Virus record (IMG/VR): IMGVR_UViG_3300017776_000088
Location: 1 to 31,257 of that record
DNA length: 31,257 nt
Origin: a virus
Strand: one strand, 5' to 3'
In this document: positions 20,294 through 29,426 of the stretch, piece by piece
Layout of the letters: the number at the start of each line of letters is the position of its first letter
Numbering within the stretch: the first letter of the stretch is position 1
The notes under the pieces: model-generated
What the model was told of the DNA's origin: nothing
The model's database searches: none
The model's input: only the letters and a program-made list of their open reading frames with translations
Made by a program: the position numbers and the translations under genes

Positions 20294-22768
20294 AACATAC
20301 CCAATCTAATTAATGGTATTTCCCAACAGCCTGCCGCTCTACGCTTAGACTCACAAGGTGAGGAACAGGAAAATGGGTTTAGTGATGTAGTGGAAGGTTT
20401 AAAGAAACGCCCACCCTCACAGTTCATAAAGAAACTTGTGTATGTTCTAAACACTTGGAGTACAAGCAACCCTGCATTAACAACTAACAACACACAGCCG
20501 TTATCACCAACAGAGTTGGCCACAGCTTTCTTTCACACTTATAAAAGGAGCGGTGAAGAGCAATACACTGTTGTTGTTTTACCCCTGTCAAGCCCTGCTA
20601 AAGTAATTGTCTATGATGTTGGCGGCAACCTTAGATACCAGTCAGGCAAAGCTAGTTTTTATGCAAATGGCGCTTACATAAATAATTCAGAAAACTCAGA
20701 CAGTACACTTTATTTTCAAAACAGTGCCAACAGTAACCTAACAGCTACTTCTGTTGCAGATGCCACGTTCATTGTAAACAAAACAAAAACAGTGAGTATG
20801 GACACATCGCTTGCACCTACATCTACAGGTTTCTCATCACTTGTTTATTTAAAGTCTATCAACTACGGTAGAGATTATCAAGTAACGATAAAAAGAAAAT
20901 CAAACAACAGTCAAGTATCAAGAACAAAGTCTACTCCACAGTCTATTACGTCTACAACCAGTAACAGCCAAACTATAAACAGTAACCAACTAAAGGTTTC
21001 TAATGTCATAAGCTACGTGCGAGACATTACATCTAGTACTAGCGGCTTAACAAGGGAACCAACTTCCTACAACGATGAGCCTTTCTTTATTGTAAAGGCT
21101 GACGCTACTTACGGTGATTTTGATATTGATGTTACGGACGATGACGGTGGTGTTAATTTTAAAGCCTTTAAAGATGTTGCTAAGTCTTTCACAGATTTGC
21201 CTAACCAATGTATTGATGGATTTCGTTTAGGTGTTGTGGGAGATAACCAAAAGAAAGAAGATGACTTCCATGTTGTCTACGTTGGTGGTGCAGGTTCAGG
21301 CTACTGGAAAGAAACAGTTAAAGCTAACCAACAGAATAATTTTAATTTAGCAACAATGCCTCACCAGATACGCCAGAACGCTAATTTAAGTTTTACGTTT
21401 GGACAAGGTACATGGAACGAAAGAAAAGCAGGGGACGATAACACTAACCCTGCCCCTAGTTTTGTTGGAGGGGAGATTAACGATATCTTCTTCCACAGGA
21501 ACCGTTTAGGTATTCTATCGGATGAGAATGTAATCTTTAGTGAGGCCAGCGGTTACTACAACTTCTGGCGTACAACAGTTAGAACACTTTTGGATTCTGA
21601 TCCTATTGATGTTGCTGTAAGCCAGAACGAAGTATCGGAATTGAAAGCAGCTATACCTATTCAGGATAACTTACTTCTCTTCTCTGAACTAAACCAGTTC
21701 ACCTTATCGGCTTCACAGCTTCTGACACCTTCTGAAATTACTATTGATCAGTCAACAAAGTTTCAGTGTGATCTCACAGCCTCACCTGTAGGTGCAGGTA
21801 CAAGTGTATTCTTTGCCACAACAAGTGGACAGTACGCTGGTGTAAGAGAGTTTTACACTGTCTCTGACACAGAAGTAAAAGATGCGGTGTCTATTACATC
21901 TCATGTTCCTCAATATTTAGATGGTAACATTAGAGCAATGACGGCCTCTTCAAACGAAGATATGCTGGTGGCACTAACGTCAACAAACAAGAAAGAGTGC
22001 TACGTGTACAAGTGGTACAACCAAGGACAGGAAAGATTACAAAGCTCGTGGTCTAAGTGGGTGTTTGATACAGACATTGCCCATGTTGCCTTTAACAATG
22101 CAACCTTAAATATCATCTTTGCAGACGGTAGATTTGAAAGATTAGACACCAGCCCTTCACTCCCTGTTATAGGTTCTGTCACACACCCCCACCCTGTACT
22201 GTTAGACCACCTTGTTATCTTTGAAGGGGATACTAACTTTGATGCTAATGATTTAGTTGGGTACGGGTTAACGCACGCTACACAATACGTTACAAAAGAG
22301 GGTGTTCTTCTTGATACGACACCTTCTGGTGGCTCACCTAATACCGTTAATGTTGTTAACTATCTAGCAGCAAGCGCAAGTAACTATGTGTTTGCAGGGA
22401 TTGGTTATAACTTTAAGTACAAGCTATCTGAACAAATCTTTAAGCCTGAAAAAGGGGACTCTACTAAGCTTAGTCGTTTACAACTAAGAAAACTATTGGT
22501 GAACTATAGTGACACAGGTCACTTTAAAGTAACGGTAGATTCTAGTGGTCGACCTAGTAAAGCAACAACCTTTACAGGACGTATTGTCGGGCAAGCGAAC
22601 AACACCCTAAACTCTATTGGTATCGTGAAAGAAGGTTACCAAGAAGTAGGTGTACAATCGCAAGCAGAACAGACAGCCATAACAATAGAAAATAACACAC
22701 ATCTCCCTTGCATTTTCCAAAGTGCTGAGTGGGAGGGTTTCATAACTTTAAGAAATACAAGGATATAA
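20277..22768 (+). CDS. Tail tubular protein B (T7 gp12-like), frameshifted near its start
   Basis: The nozzle protein of the tail. From the expected ATG at 20277 the frame reads MALVSRTYP and hits a stop at 20307-20309; shifted by -1 at about 20300, it continues as NLINGISQQPAALRLDSQ and runs open to 22768, giving about 830 residues (T7: 794). The joined N-terminus matches the family (T7 MALISQS...GGISQQP). VEGLKKRPPSQF, NDIFFHRNRLGILSDENVIFSE and SWSKWVFDTDIAHVAF are further landmarks. One extra C in the CCC at 20300-20302 would restore the gene, so a base-calling error or real lesion is likely. Starting at GTG 20390 would lose 38 conserved residues. Confidence 0.88.
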
Positions 22769-22770
22769 TT

Positions 22771-23232
22771 ATGCCACACCATTACAGACCCGCAAGCTTT
22801 GCAGATTGTCGTGATCTGGCTCCTAGATTGCGTTCTCAGGACGCTAAAGAAGTCATGGCTAGTAGTGGGTTCAACCCTTACGAGGCTCTTGCAGAAAGCT
22901 ATAAGATGTCTTGTGAGACCTTTACTATTATCCACGATGACGGTGAGATTGTAGGGATGTTTGGTGTTGCTGATTGTGGGCATTTCGCAAGTCCTTGGTT
23001 ATTAGGTTCTGACAAGCTACCTGAAACAAAAAGAGTTATGCTTCCAGTTTCCGCAGAGTGGGTAGAGGAAAAGATAAACCAATACTCACTTCTGCTTAAC
23101 TACGTACACGCCGATAACACCGTGTCAATGAAGTGGTTAAAATCATTAGGATTTAAATTTATAAAATTAATAGAAGAATACGGAGTAGGGGGTGAACCCT
23201 TCTACCAGTTCGTGAGGATAAAAGATGTGTGA
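22771..23232 (+). CDS. Internal virion protein A / GNAT-like (T7 gp13-like)
   Basis: 153 residues beginning MPHHYRPASFADCRDLAPRL. The chain has the acetyltransferase-like layout of the DUF2833 family: helix 1-2, EALAESYKMSCETFTIIHDDGEIVGMFGVAD (strands), then LLLNYVHADNTVSMKWLKSLGFKF at the C-terminus. T7 gp13, needed for virion assembly, holds this position after gp12. Whether it has acetyltransferase activity is unknown. ATG 22771 is preferred over the frame opening at 22729, which lies inside gp12. Overlaps the next gene by 8 bases. Confidence 0.85.
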   Translation: MPHHYRPASFADCRDLAPRLRSQDAKEVMASSGFNPYEALAESYKMSCETFTIIHDDGEIVGMFGVADCGHFASPWLLGSDKLPETKRVMLPVSAEWVEEKINQYSLLLNYVHADNTVSMKWLKSLGFKFIKLIEEYGVGGEPFYQFVRIKDV

Positions 23233-23713
23233 TCCAGTAACCCTAGCCGCTACTGCTGCTGCTATGCAAATAGTAGGTGCCCAACAAGGACACCAAGCCC
23301 AAAAAGCTAAATACCATGCAAACAAGCAATCAGCTTTACAAGCGCAAGCTGATGAACAACGACAAATTAATCTACAACAAGCACAAGAACAAGAAAAGGG
23401 TGCTCAACAGAAGATACAAACAGATTTAGAAACAAGACAAGTAGCCTCTAGAGTGCAAGCTACAGACACAGGTGCAAGCCTTAATAACAATGCTGTTATT
23501 CAAGACATCATGCGACAAGGTTTAGTATCTAACACAGGCGTATCACAAAACCTTGAGCGTAGTGAAGCACAGTTAAATGAAGAAAGATTGGGCGCAAAGT
23601 CAAGAGCACAGTCACGCATAAACTCAGTGTCTCTCCCTAGTTCTACTGCTACAGGATTACAGATAGGCAGCGCCATTGTTGGCGGCATGAAAGATTCAGG
23701 TAAATTTGATTAA
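23225..23713 (+). CDS. Internal virion protein B (T7 gp14-like)
   Basis: 162 residues (T7 gp14: 196). The hydrophobic opening MCDPVTLAATAAAMQIVGAQ is followed by a long Gln/Ala-rich helix (residues 25-75), then TGASLNNNAVIQDIMRQGLVSNTGVSQNLERSEAQLN and a glycine-bearing hydrophobic end. This is typical of gp14, which is ejected first and forms the outer-membrane part of the DNA channel. Gene order gp13-14-15-16 is kept. Confidence 0.88.
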   Translation: MCDPVTLAATAAAMQIVGAQQGHQAQKAKYHANKQSALQAQADEQRQINLQQAQEQEKGAQQKIQTDLETRQVASRVQATDTGASLNNNAVIQDIMRQGLVSNTGVSQNLERSEAQLNEERLGAKSRAQSRINSVSLPSSTATGLQIGSAIVGGMKDSGKFD

Positions 23714-23732
23714 ACAATAACAGGAAACGTAA

Positions 23733-25664
23733 ATGGCAAACTCCATAGATAAATCAACGAATTGGCGTAATGCTGCGGCAGCGCCTGATTATCAAGTTGC
23801 AGCTAGGCGTGTGGACACAATGGTTCAAACACCTACAAACACTAAAGGTGATCAAATAGCTGCGGCTCTTAATCAAGCCTCTGGTGTAGTTAGTTCTGTT
23901 GGTAAACAACAACTACAAAAGAAAAGAGAGCTACAAGTAGCAGAGTTGGAAACAACAACAGCTAAGATACAGCAAGAATTAAGTGATGGGACAATCGCTA
24001 GAATTACAGACAGTAATGACTACCAAGTTCTCCCTGAAGTTTTAAGAATAAGAGTAGCACAGTCTATTGGTAAAACAGACGGCGATGCACAATACAATGA
24101 AATGTTGTCTGCTTACGAGGCTGATCCCAACACTGCCCTGACTGATGAAAGCTTAGAAGCATTCCTTGGTCAGTATCAAGTAGAGGTTGATGGCTTAGAC
24201 GGTTACAACATACACCGCCAAGCAGCACAGCTTGAAGCGTTAAATGCTAATAAAACAAAGTTACGGGGTGATGCACTAATTAAACGCTCTGCTTATAACA
24301 AAACGTTGTTAACAGACACCCTAACTAAAGAAGTAACGGCTGTCTTTGGCGACACGACCTTAACGGCCGAAGAAAAGTGGGATAAGGTTTCAGAGTTAGA
24401 TGCGGAAACAACAGGACTTGTAAATACAGATAAGAATGTTGTCTATTTTGAAACGGCTAAACTGGTAGCACAGACAACAGGTAATACGGATATACTACAA
24501 GACCACAACATTAAAAACACGGCCTTCAAAAACCCTTTATTCTATATTGTAAACCAACAGATTACACAGCAGGTAGAAAAAGATGCGAGGTCTGCTAAGT
24601 CTTTTGAAAATTCAATAAAGCTTCATAATAGAAATGAGGAACAGTATCAAGCCAAAGTAACTGCCTTAGAAAGTATGATTACTGGCACTACCATTGATAT
24701 GCAAACGATCACTGACCCTGAAGTACGAGATTATATCATACGGGCTAGAGAGCAAGGTTTTGTGACGGATACGGTTTCTAGCACGACTGCCAGTAACCTA
24801 GAGTCTTCTATAACAGACAGCATTTTAGCAGGGAAACCCTTAAAGATAGGATCAAAAGTTTTTCCTAATAGCACTCAAGGCATTAACAACTATATTGTTG
24901 AGCATGGTAATTTAAACCCATCAGATATTAGAAAATTACAAGCCAAGGCAGGGGACTGGGCCGACACAGGCAACATTGAAAACATTGAAGTGTACAAAAA
25001 CTTGTTTGGTACGAACAGCATTATACCTAAGATACTGGCCAAAGACTCTTACACGATGTTAAAAGGTGACGCTGACGTCTGGCAAGCAGAAACAACGCTC
25101 CAATTAAAAAGAGAATTAATGCAGCTTTATTCAGAAAGAAAAGCTGACGGTGGTTTCAGTCATAAAGATACGCAAGATGTTGAAAAGATTATGATCGAGA
25201 GAGCTAAGACGCTTACAGCAAGAGTGGGCGGCGCTGGTCAGTCAGGCGATGATGTAGATAACGCTATGATCAACTTTACCTTTAATGACGATGATGGTAG
25301 TTCTGAGGATACTCCTGATGGTAGTTCTGAGGATACTCCTGACGTTGTTGTACCTGAAGACAGCGATGCAAAGTTAATTAAAAACTTAACAACAGACTTG
25401 CAAGTAAAGAACAACCCATCAGTCACCTCTAACAAGAACAGCAAAACAGCTAAAGAGGCAGCAGCAGAACTTAAAGACATAGCCCCTGAAGTTAGAGAAG
25501 CAGCTATCAACGACTACGCAGAGAATGCTATAGAAAAGCTGCAAGCAAAGATACCTACTTTAGATTACACGTTTCGGGCTGACGCTAGAGAATTCTTACA
25601 AAGAATTAGAGAAAACCCTGAAGTTGCTTTTGAGGATAATAAATACAAAAGATACTACGATTAA
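23733..25664 (+). CDS. Internal virion protein C (T7 gp15-like)
   Basis: 643 residues (T7 gp15: 747), largely alpha-helical and soluble, beginning MANSIDKSTNWRNAAAAPDY. Together with gp16 it builds the core stack in the head and the periplasmic channel during ejection. The identification rests mainly on position, size and helical character. Near residue 520 is a two-copy acidic repeat GSSEDTPD within a low-complexity linker, encoded by a 24-bp tandem duplication. GGAAA upstream of ATG 23733 is a weak ribosome binding site. Confidence 0.85.
   Translation: MANSIDKSTNWRNAAAAPDYQVAARRVDTMVQTPTNTKGDQIAAALNQASGVVSSVGKQQLQKKRELQVAELETTTAKIQQELSDGTIARITDSNDYQVLPEVLRIRVAQSIGKTDGDAQYNEMLSAYEADPNTALTDESLEAFLGQYQVEVDGLDGYNIHRQAAQLEALNANKTKLRGDALIKRSAYNKTLLTDTLTKEVTAVFGDTTLTAEEKWDKVSELDAETTGLVNTDKNVVYFETAKLVAQTTGNTDILQDHNIKNTAFKNPLFYIVNQQITQQVEKDARSAKSFENSIKLHNRNEEQYQAKVTALESMITGTTIDMQTITDPEVRDYIIRAREQGFVTDTVSSTTASNLESSITDSILAGKPLKIGSKVFPNSTQGINNYIVEHGNLNPSDIRKLQAKAGDWADTGNIENIEVYKNLFGTNSIIPKILAKDSYTMLKGDADVWQAETTLQLKRELMQLYSERKADGGFSHKDTQDVEKIMIERAKTLTARVGGAGQSGDDVDNAMINFTFNDDDGSSEDTPDGSSEDTPDVVVPEDSDAKLIKNLTTDLQVKNNPSVTSNKNSKTAKEAAAELKDIAPEVREAAINDYAENAIEKLQAKIPTLDYTFRADAREFLQRIRENPEVAFEDNKYKRYYD
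25293..25340 (+). repeat. 24-bp tandem duplication in internal virion protein C
   Basis: Two perfect copies of a 24-bp unit (25293-25316 and 25317-25340), each encoding DGSSEDTP. Perfect identity suggests recent slippage in a linker that tolerates length change. Confidence 0.9.
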
Positions 25665-25676
25665 TAGGAGCTAGGT

Positions 25677-28600
25677 ATGGCTGATTACACACAATTTGGT
25701 ATAGTACAGGAAGACATAGACCATACGGAGCTTCATAAGAAAAGGCACTGGGTAGAAGGCTCGCTTAGACTTTATAAAGCAAACCACAACGCTCTTCCCA
25801 CAGAAGATGATTTGTCTTCTTATGAAGGCGCTACCTTTCAAGAAAAGATTGCTGATTATGGTTTGAAGCAGATGGCAGGCTTTAACTACAACATTACCGA
25901 CCAAGCTGTTGACACGTATACTATCACGCAAAAAGGTGATCAAAAAACTAAAGAAGCTTTTGTCTATATGTTAGATCAGTATGACGAAGTTAACTCTAGT
26001 TGGCACACAGCAAAGCAAGCCGGTTGGGAGATGGCTACTGACTTGACCAACTGGTTGGGTATAGCAACAGTGGGCGCTGGTACGATTGTTTCACAAGCCT
26101 CTAAGCTTGCAGGTAAACAACTTGTTAAGAAGACCCTAAAGCAACAGATAAATAAGTCTGCCGGTAGAACCGCAATGGTCGCTGGTTTAGAAGGTGCGGC
26201 GCATGGTGCTGCTTATGACACAATGGATCAAGCTGTTAGAGTTGATGCAGGATCACAAGCAGAATTCTCTGGTGCACAAACATTGGCTAGTGCTGGTGTT
26301 GGTTTTGCTGCCGGAGCCTTGGCAGGTACAGCCCTTGACTTTGTAGGCGCTAAACTAGGCTCAAGGAAAGCCCGTAAAGCTTTTGAAAAGAAAGCCGAAG
26401 AAGATGCCTTTGTTGCAGAACAGATGGCAAAGGAAGCGGCGGAAGAAGCCAAGGCAAACCCTAAACCAAAAGTTAAGGATGAGCCAGAGGTTACTCCACA
26501 ACCAAAGGACGTTACTCCACAACCAAAGGACGTTACTCCTGAAGCACTTCCCGCTCCTGTTAAGGATCAATTCACCGGACAGAAGTTTGGCTCTCTTGTT
26601 TTACGAGATGCTAGAGATTTAGTTAACATTAAAGTTGACAACATCATTGAAGAAGTAAACGTCAATCCTGACTTTGCTGATGATGTGCTATCTAGGTTTG
26701 AAGGTTTAGAGCTTAGTCGTAAAGAGTTTAGTCAGCTTGTAGTAGACTTTAACAATGCTGAAAGATACTTTGGTGATGTTGCCCTTAAGCTGGATGCCAT
26801 CGTTAATGATGCAAGCAAGTCACCGTATGAAAGAGCCATGGCGAAGAAAGCTTATGAAGAAAACCTTCCTAAGTTCTTACAGTCAAGTGCAGGGGCAACC
26901 CATGTAAACTCCTACAGTGGTCTTGATCTAAACAATGCTAAACTACGTGCACAACTAAAGCCTGACGCTAAGACAGGAGAGGTAACACCAGAAGCATTAC
27001 AAATTGCACATGAGAAGGTACAACTTAAAAACCTAGCAGAGGTTCACGAGAAGTATGACCCTGAGATTAATAGGTTGCTCAACAGTAACGATCCTAAAGA
27101 TCAAGCTAAAGCTTTTGATATGTTCCGTGTAAGGGATGAAGAGGCAGCGGTAATAAAAGCTAACATTAGAGAAGGGCAAGTAAACACAACGTATGATAAA
27201 ATTAATAGGGTTGCGGAGAAGTATGTAGAAGCGTCTATTAGTGGTGTGTTTAGTCCCTCTACGGTCGCTATTAACACTGTCTTCCCAATGTTGAAGAACT
27301 ACACCTACCCTTTACTTGACCAATTAATATCCAGCCCTTTGTCTATGACGAAGTGGAAGAGAATGGTCAGAGTGTACGGTCACATGTTTGCGGCACAGAA
27401 AGCGGCAAGAAACTCTTTTAAAGCTGCTTGGGAATTTGAGCAAACACTCCTTACTAAAGACATCTCAAGGTTCCTTGGTGAGGGCATTAAGAACAAGGGT
27501 AAGTTGGCTGCGTACATGCGCACCTTCCCCAGACTTCTAGGCTCTACGGATGCGTACAACCAAGAGGTAGCTGCCGCAGGGTATATTGCGGGAGAAGCCT
27601 TTGACCGTCTCTTAACAAAAGGGATGCAGGATAACCTCAAGGGAAGTAAGCTCAAGAAATTCATTGACGACAACATGCGAGCGGAAGTTAATAAAAGCTA
27701 TGATGAAAAGTTAACTGTTGATGCACTAGCTCCTATCTATGAAAAAGGCAGAGCCTTAAATTTAGAAGGAGATGCGCTGACTAAGTACGTAGCAAAGAAT
27801 GTTGAGAAGTTTGGATCAAAAACTTTTAGACGGCTTGGTGACGATACAAGGATTAAGGAACTAAACATCGAAGCGGAAGAACTTGTTGAAGCTAGTAAGA
27901 AGATTACAGATAAGAAGCTGAAGCAAGCGAAACGTGATGAGGCAGCAGCCTTATTTAAAGAAGCTTCTGATCTAAGTAAGCGTAGTGCGGATGCTAAAGA
28001 TTATGTTGAAACCCTTCTCTACAAGAAAGAATTTGAGACTGGTAAGACAGGACTAGCAGGGGCCATGGAAAGCGGTGCAAAGAAAATTGAAGAGTTGCAC
28101 AAGAACCACCCTATTGCTAAAATCTTTGGACAGTTATTCTTTAGAACACCAGCTTGGGTATTTCATGAGTCGGCTCGTTTAACACCTGCTATTAACCTAA
28201 TGCTCCCTCAGTTTAGAAATGACCTTGCCGGTAAGAATGGTTTAGGTCGGCAAGCACGAGCACAGACAGAAGCTACACTTGCTTTTTCTTTAATGATGTA
28301 CGTAACGACTAAGTGGGCACAAGGGGAGATTACAGGTAGTGCTAACAGAGACTACACCATGACGGGTGAACAAGAGACAGATGGTCTTGGCCCTTTGAGT
28401 ATCTCCATTGGTAACGATGGTAAGACTGTTGACTACAAACGCTTTGAGCCTTTACGTATTCCAATGACTATTATGGTCAATGCCCTAGACGGTGTTGTTG
28501 CCACAAGAGATCAGGAGAACTTTAACGAAAGAGATGGCGATGTTGATGACAGACTGTTAGCAGCAGGCGGTATTGCAATGGCTACTTTTATTAGTGCCTT

Positions 28601-29414
28601 CCAAGACTCTGCCCTGTTCACAGGTATTGTTGATACTTTTACAGCAGGCTCACGTATGACAGGTGCTTTTACATCGGATGATTTAGATGCAAGAGAGGAC
28701 GCTTGGAACGTAGCTAAAGACATGGCTGCAAAGAAAGCCTTAATGATTATACCTAGCACAATTAAGAAGTCACAGATTGCTGCTGGTAAGAATGAACTAA
28801 CAGCTCCTGTAAATATTAAACAACGGGTGCTAGCTAGTTTTGCTCCTAACCATGAATCAATTCCTCGTAAGTATGACATCTTCGGAAACATACGAGAGAT
28901 AGATAACCCAATGGCTGTTATGAATCCTTTTTGGTATTCTACACAAGAGCAGAGGGCAGCAGACAGGTCTCCAAAAGAGCTTGCTGTTAACGATTGGATT
29001 AATGAACTTGAGCAATCTGGTTACGGTAACTTCACAAGAGCTAAATACAAAACAAGTGATATTGAAGTTAATGACCTCAGAGAGATACAGATTATACATC
29101 AAGGTATCGAAGTGAGTGTCTATGATGCTATGATGGCGGAGGTAAACAAACCTCGCATTAAAAAGCGTCTTGTTAACACTCTTTACAATCTTAGTGTTTC
29201 ACCTTTGTCTTTGGGGAATCCCTCAGAGCCACAGCTTCACGGAGAACCCGTTAAGGAAGCTAAGAAAGCTATATCCGAGGCTAAGAAAGTAGCCTTAGAG
29301 ATTGTACTGAAAACAAACAACAGCAAAGTCATAGGAACAGACAAGACACTTAGAGACATGATGCTCGAAAGACAGCTTAAAATTGAGAACGCTCAACGAG
29401 GCATATTTAACTAA
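25677..29414 (+). CDS. Internal virion protein D (T7 gp16-like), no lysozyme domain seen
   Basis: 1245 residues (T7 gp16: 1318). It is mostly helical, with a glycine/alanine-rich hydrophobic segment near 200-225 (TLASAGVGFAAGALAGTALD), a Pro/Glu/Lys linker with VTPQPKD repeats near 270-290, and the conserved region PIAKIFGQLFFRTPAWVFHE around 805-825. T7 gp16 begins with a lytic transglycosylase domain; here the N-terminus MADYTQFGIVQEDIDHTELH shows no such motif. The protein would form the inner-membrane part of the DNA ejection channel. ATG 25677 follows AGGAGC; last gene before the tail fibre. Confidence 0.9.
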   Translation: MADYTQFGIVQEDIDHTELHKKRHWVEGSLRLYKANHNALPTEDDLSSYEGATFQEKIADYGLKQMAGFNYNITDQAVDTYTITQKGDQKTKEAFVYMLDQYDEVNSSWHTAKQAGWEMATDLTNWLGIATVGAGTIVSQASKLAGKQLVKKTLKQQINKSAGRTAMVAGLEGAAHGAAYDTMDQAVRVDAGSQAEFSGAQTLASAGVGFAAGALAGTALDFVGAKLGSRKARKAFEKKAEEDAFVAEQMAKEAAEEAKANPKPKVKDEPEVTPQPKDVTPQPKDVTPEALPAPVKDQFTGQKFGSLVLRDARDLVNIKVDNIIEEVNVNPDFADDVLSRFEGLELSRKEFSQLVVDFNNAERYFGDVALKLDAIVNDASKSPYERAMAKKAYEENLPKFLQSSAGATHVNSYSGLDLNNAKLRAQLKPDAKTGEVTPEALQIAHEKVQLKNLAEVHEKYDPEINRLLNSNDPKDQAKAFDMFRVRDEEAAVIKANIREGQVNTTYDKINRVAEKYVEASISGVFSPSTVAINTVFPMLKNYTYPLLDQLISSPLSMTKWKRMVRVYGHMFAAQKAARNSFKAAWEFEQTLLTKDISRFLGEGIKNKGKLAAYMRTFPRLLGSTDAYNQEVAAAGYIAGEAFDRLLTKGMQDNLKGSKLKKFIDDNMRAEVNKSYDEKLTVDALAPIYEKGRALNLEGDALTKYVAKNVEKFGSKTFRRLGDDTRIKELNIEAEELVEASKKITDKKLKQAKRDEAAALFKEASDLSKRSADAKDYVETLLYKKEFETGKTGLAGAMESGAKKIEELHKNHPIAKIFGQLFFRTPAWVFHESARLTPAINLMLPQFRNDLAGKNGLGRQARAQTEATLAFSLMMYVTTKWAQGEITGSANRDYTMTGEQETDGLGPLSISIGNDGKTVDYKRFEPLRIPMTIMVNALDGVVATRDQENFNERDGDVDDRLLAAGGIAMATFISAFQDSALFTGIVDTFTAGSRMTGAFTSDDLDAREDAWNVAKDMAAKKALMIIPSTIKKSQIAAGKNELTAPVNIKQRVLASFAPNHESIPRKYDIFGNIREIDNPMAVMNPFWYSTQEQRAADRSPKELAVNDWINELEQSGYGNFTRAKYKTSDIEVNDLREIQIIHQGIEVSVYDAMMAEVNKPRIKKRLVNTLYNLSVSPLSLGNPSEPQLHGEPVKEAKKAISEAKKVALEIVLKTNNSKVIGTDKTLRDMMLERQLKIENAQRGIFN
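26490..26539 (+). repeat. 21-bp tandem repeat in internal virion protein D
   Basis: Two perfect 21-bp copies (26490-26510, 26511-26531) and an 8-base partial third, encoding VTPQPKD, VTPQPKD, VTP. It sits in a flexible linker after the hydrophobic segment. Confidence 0.88.
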
Positions 29415-29426
29415 TAGGAAAAATAA

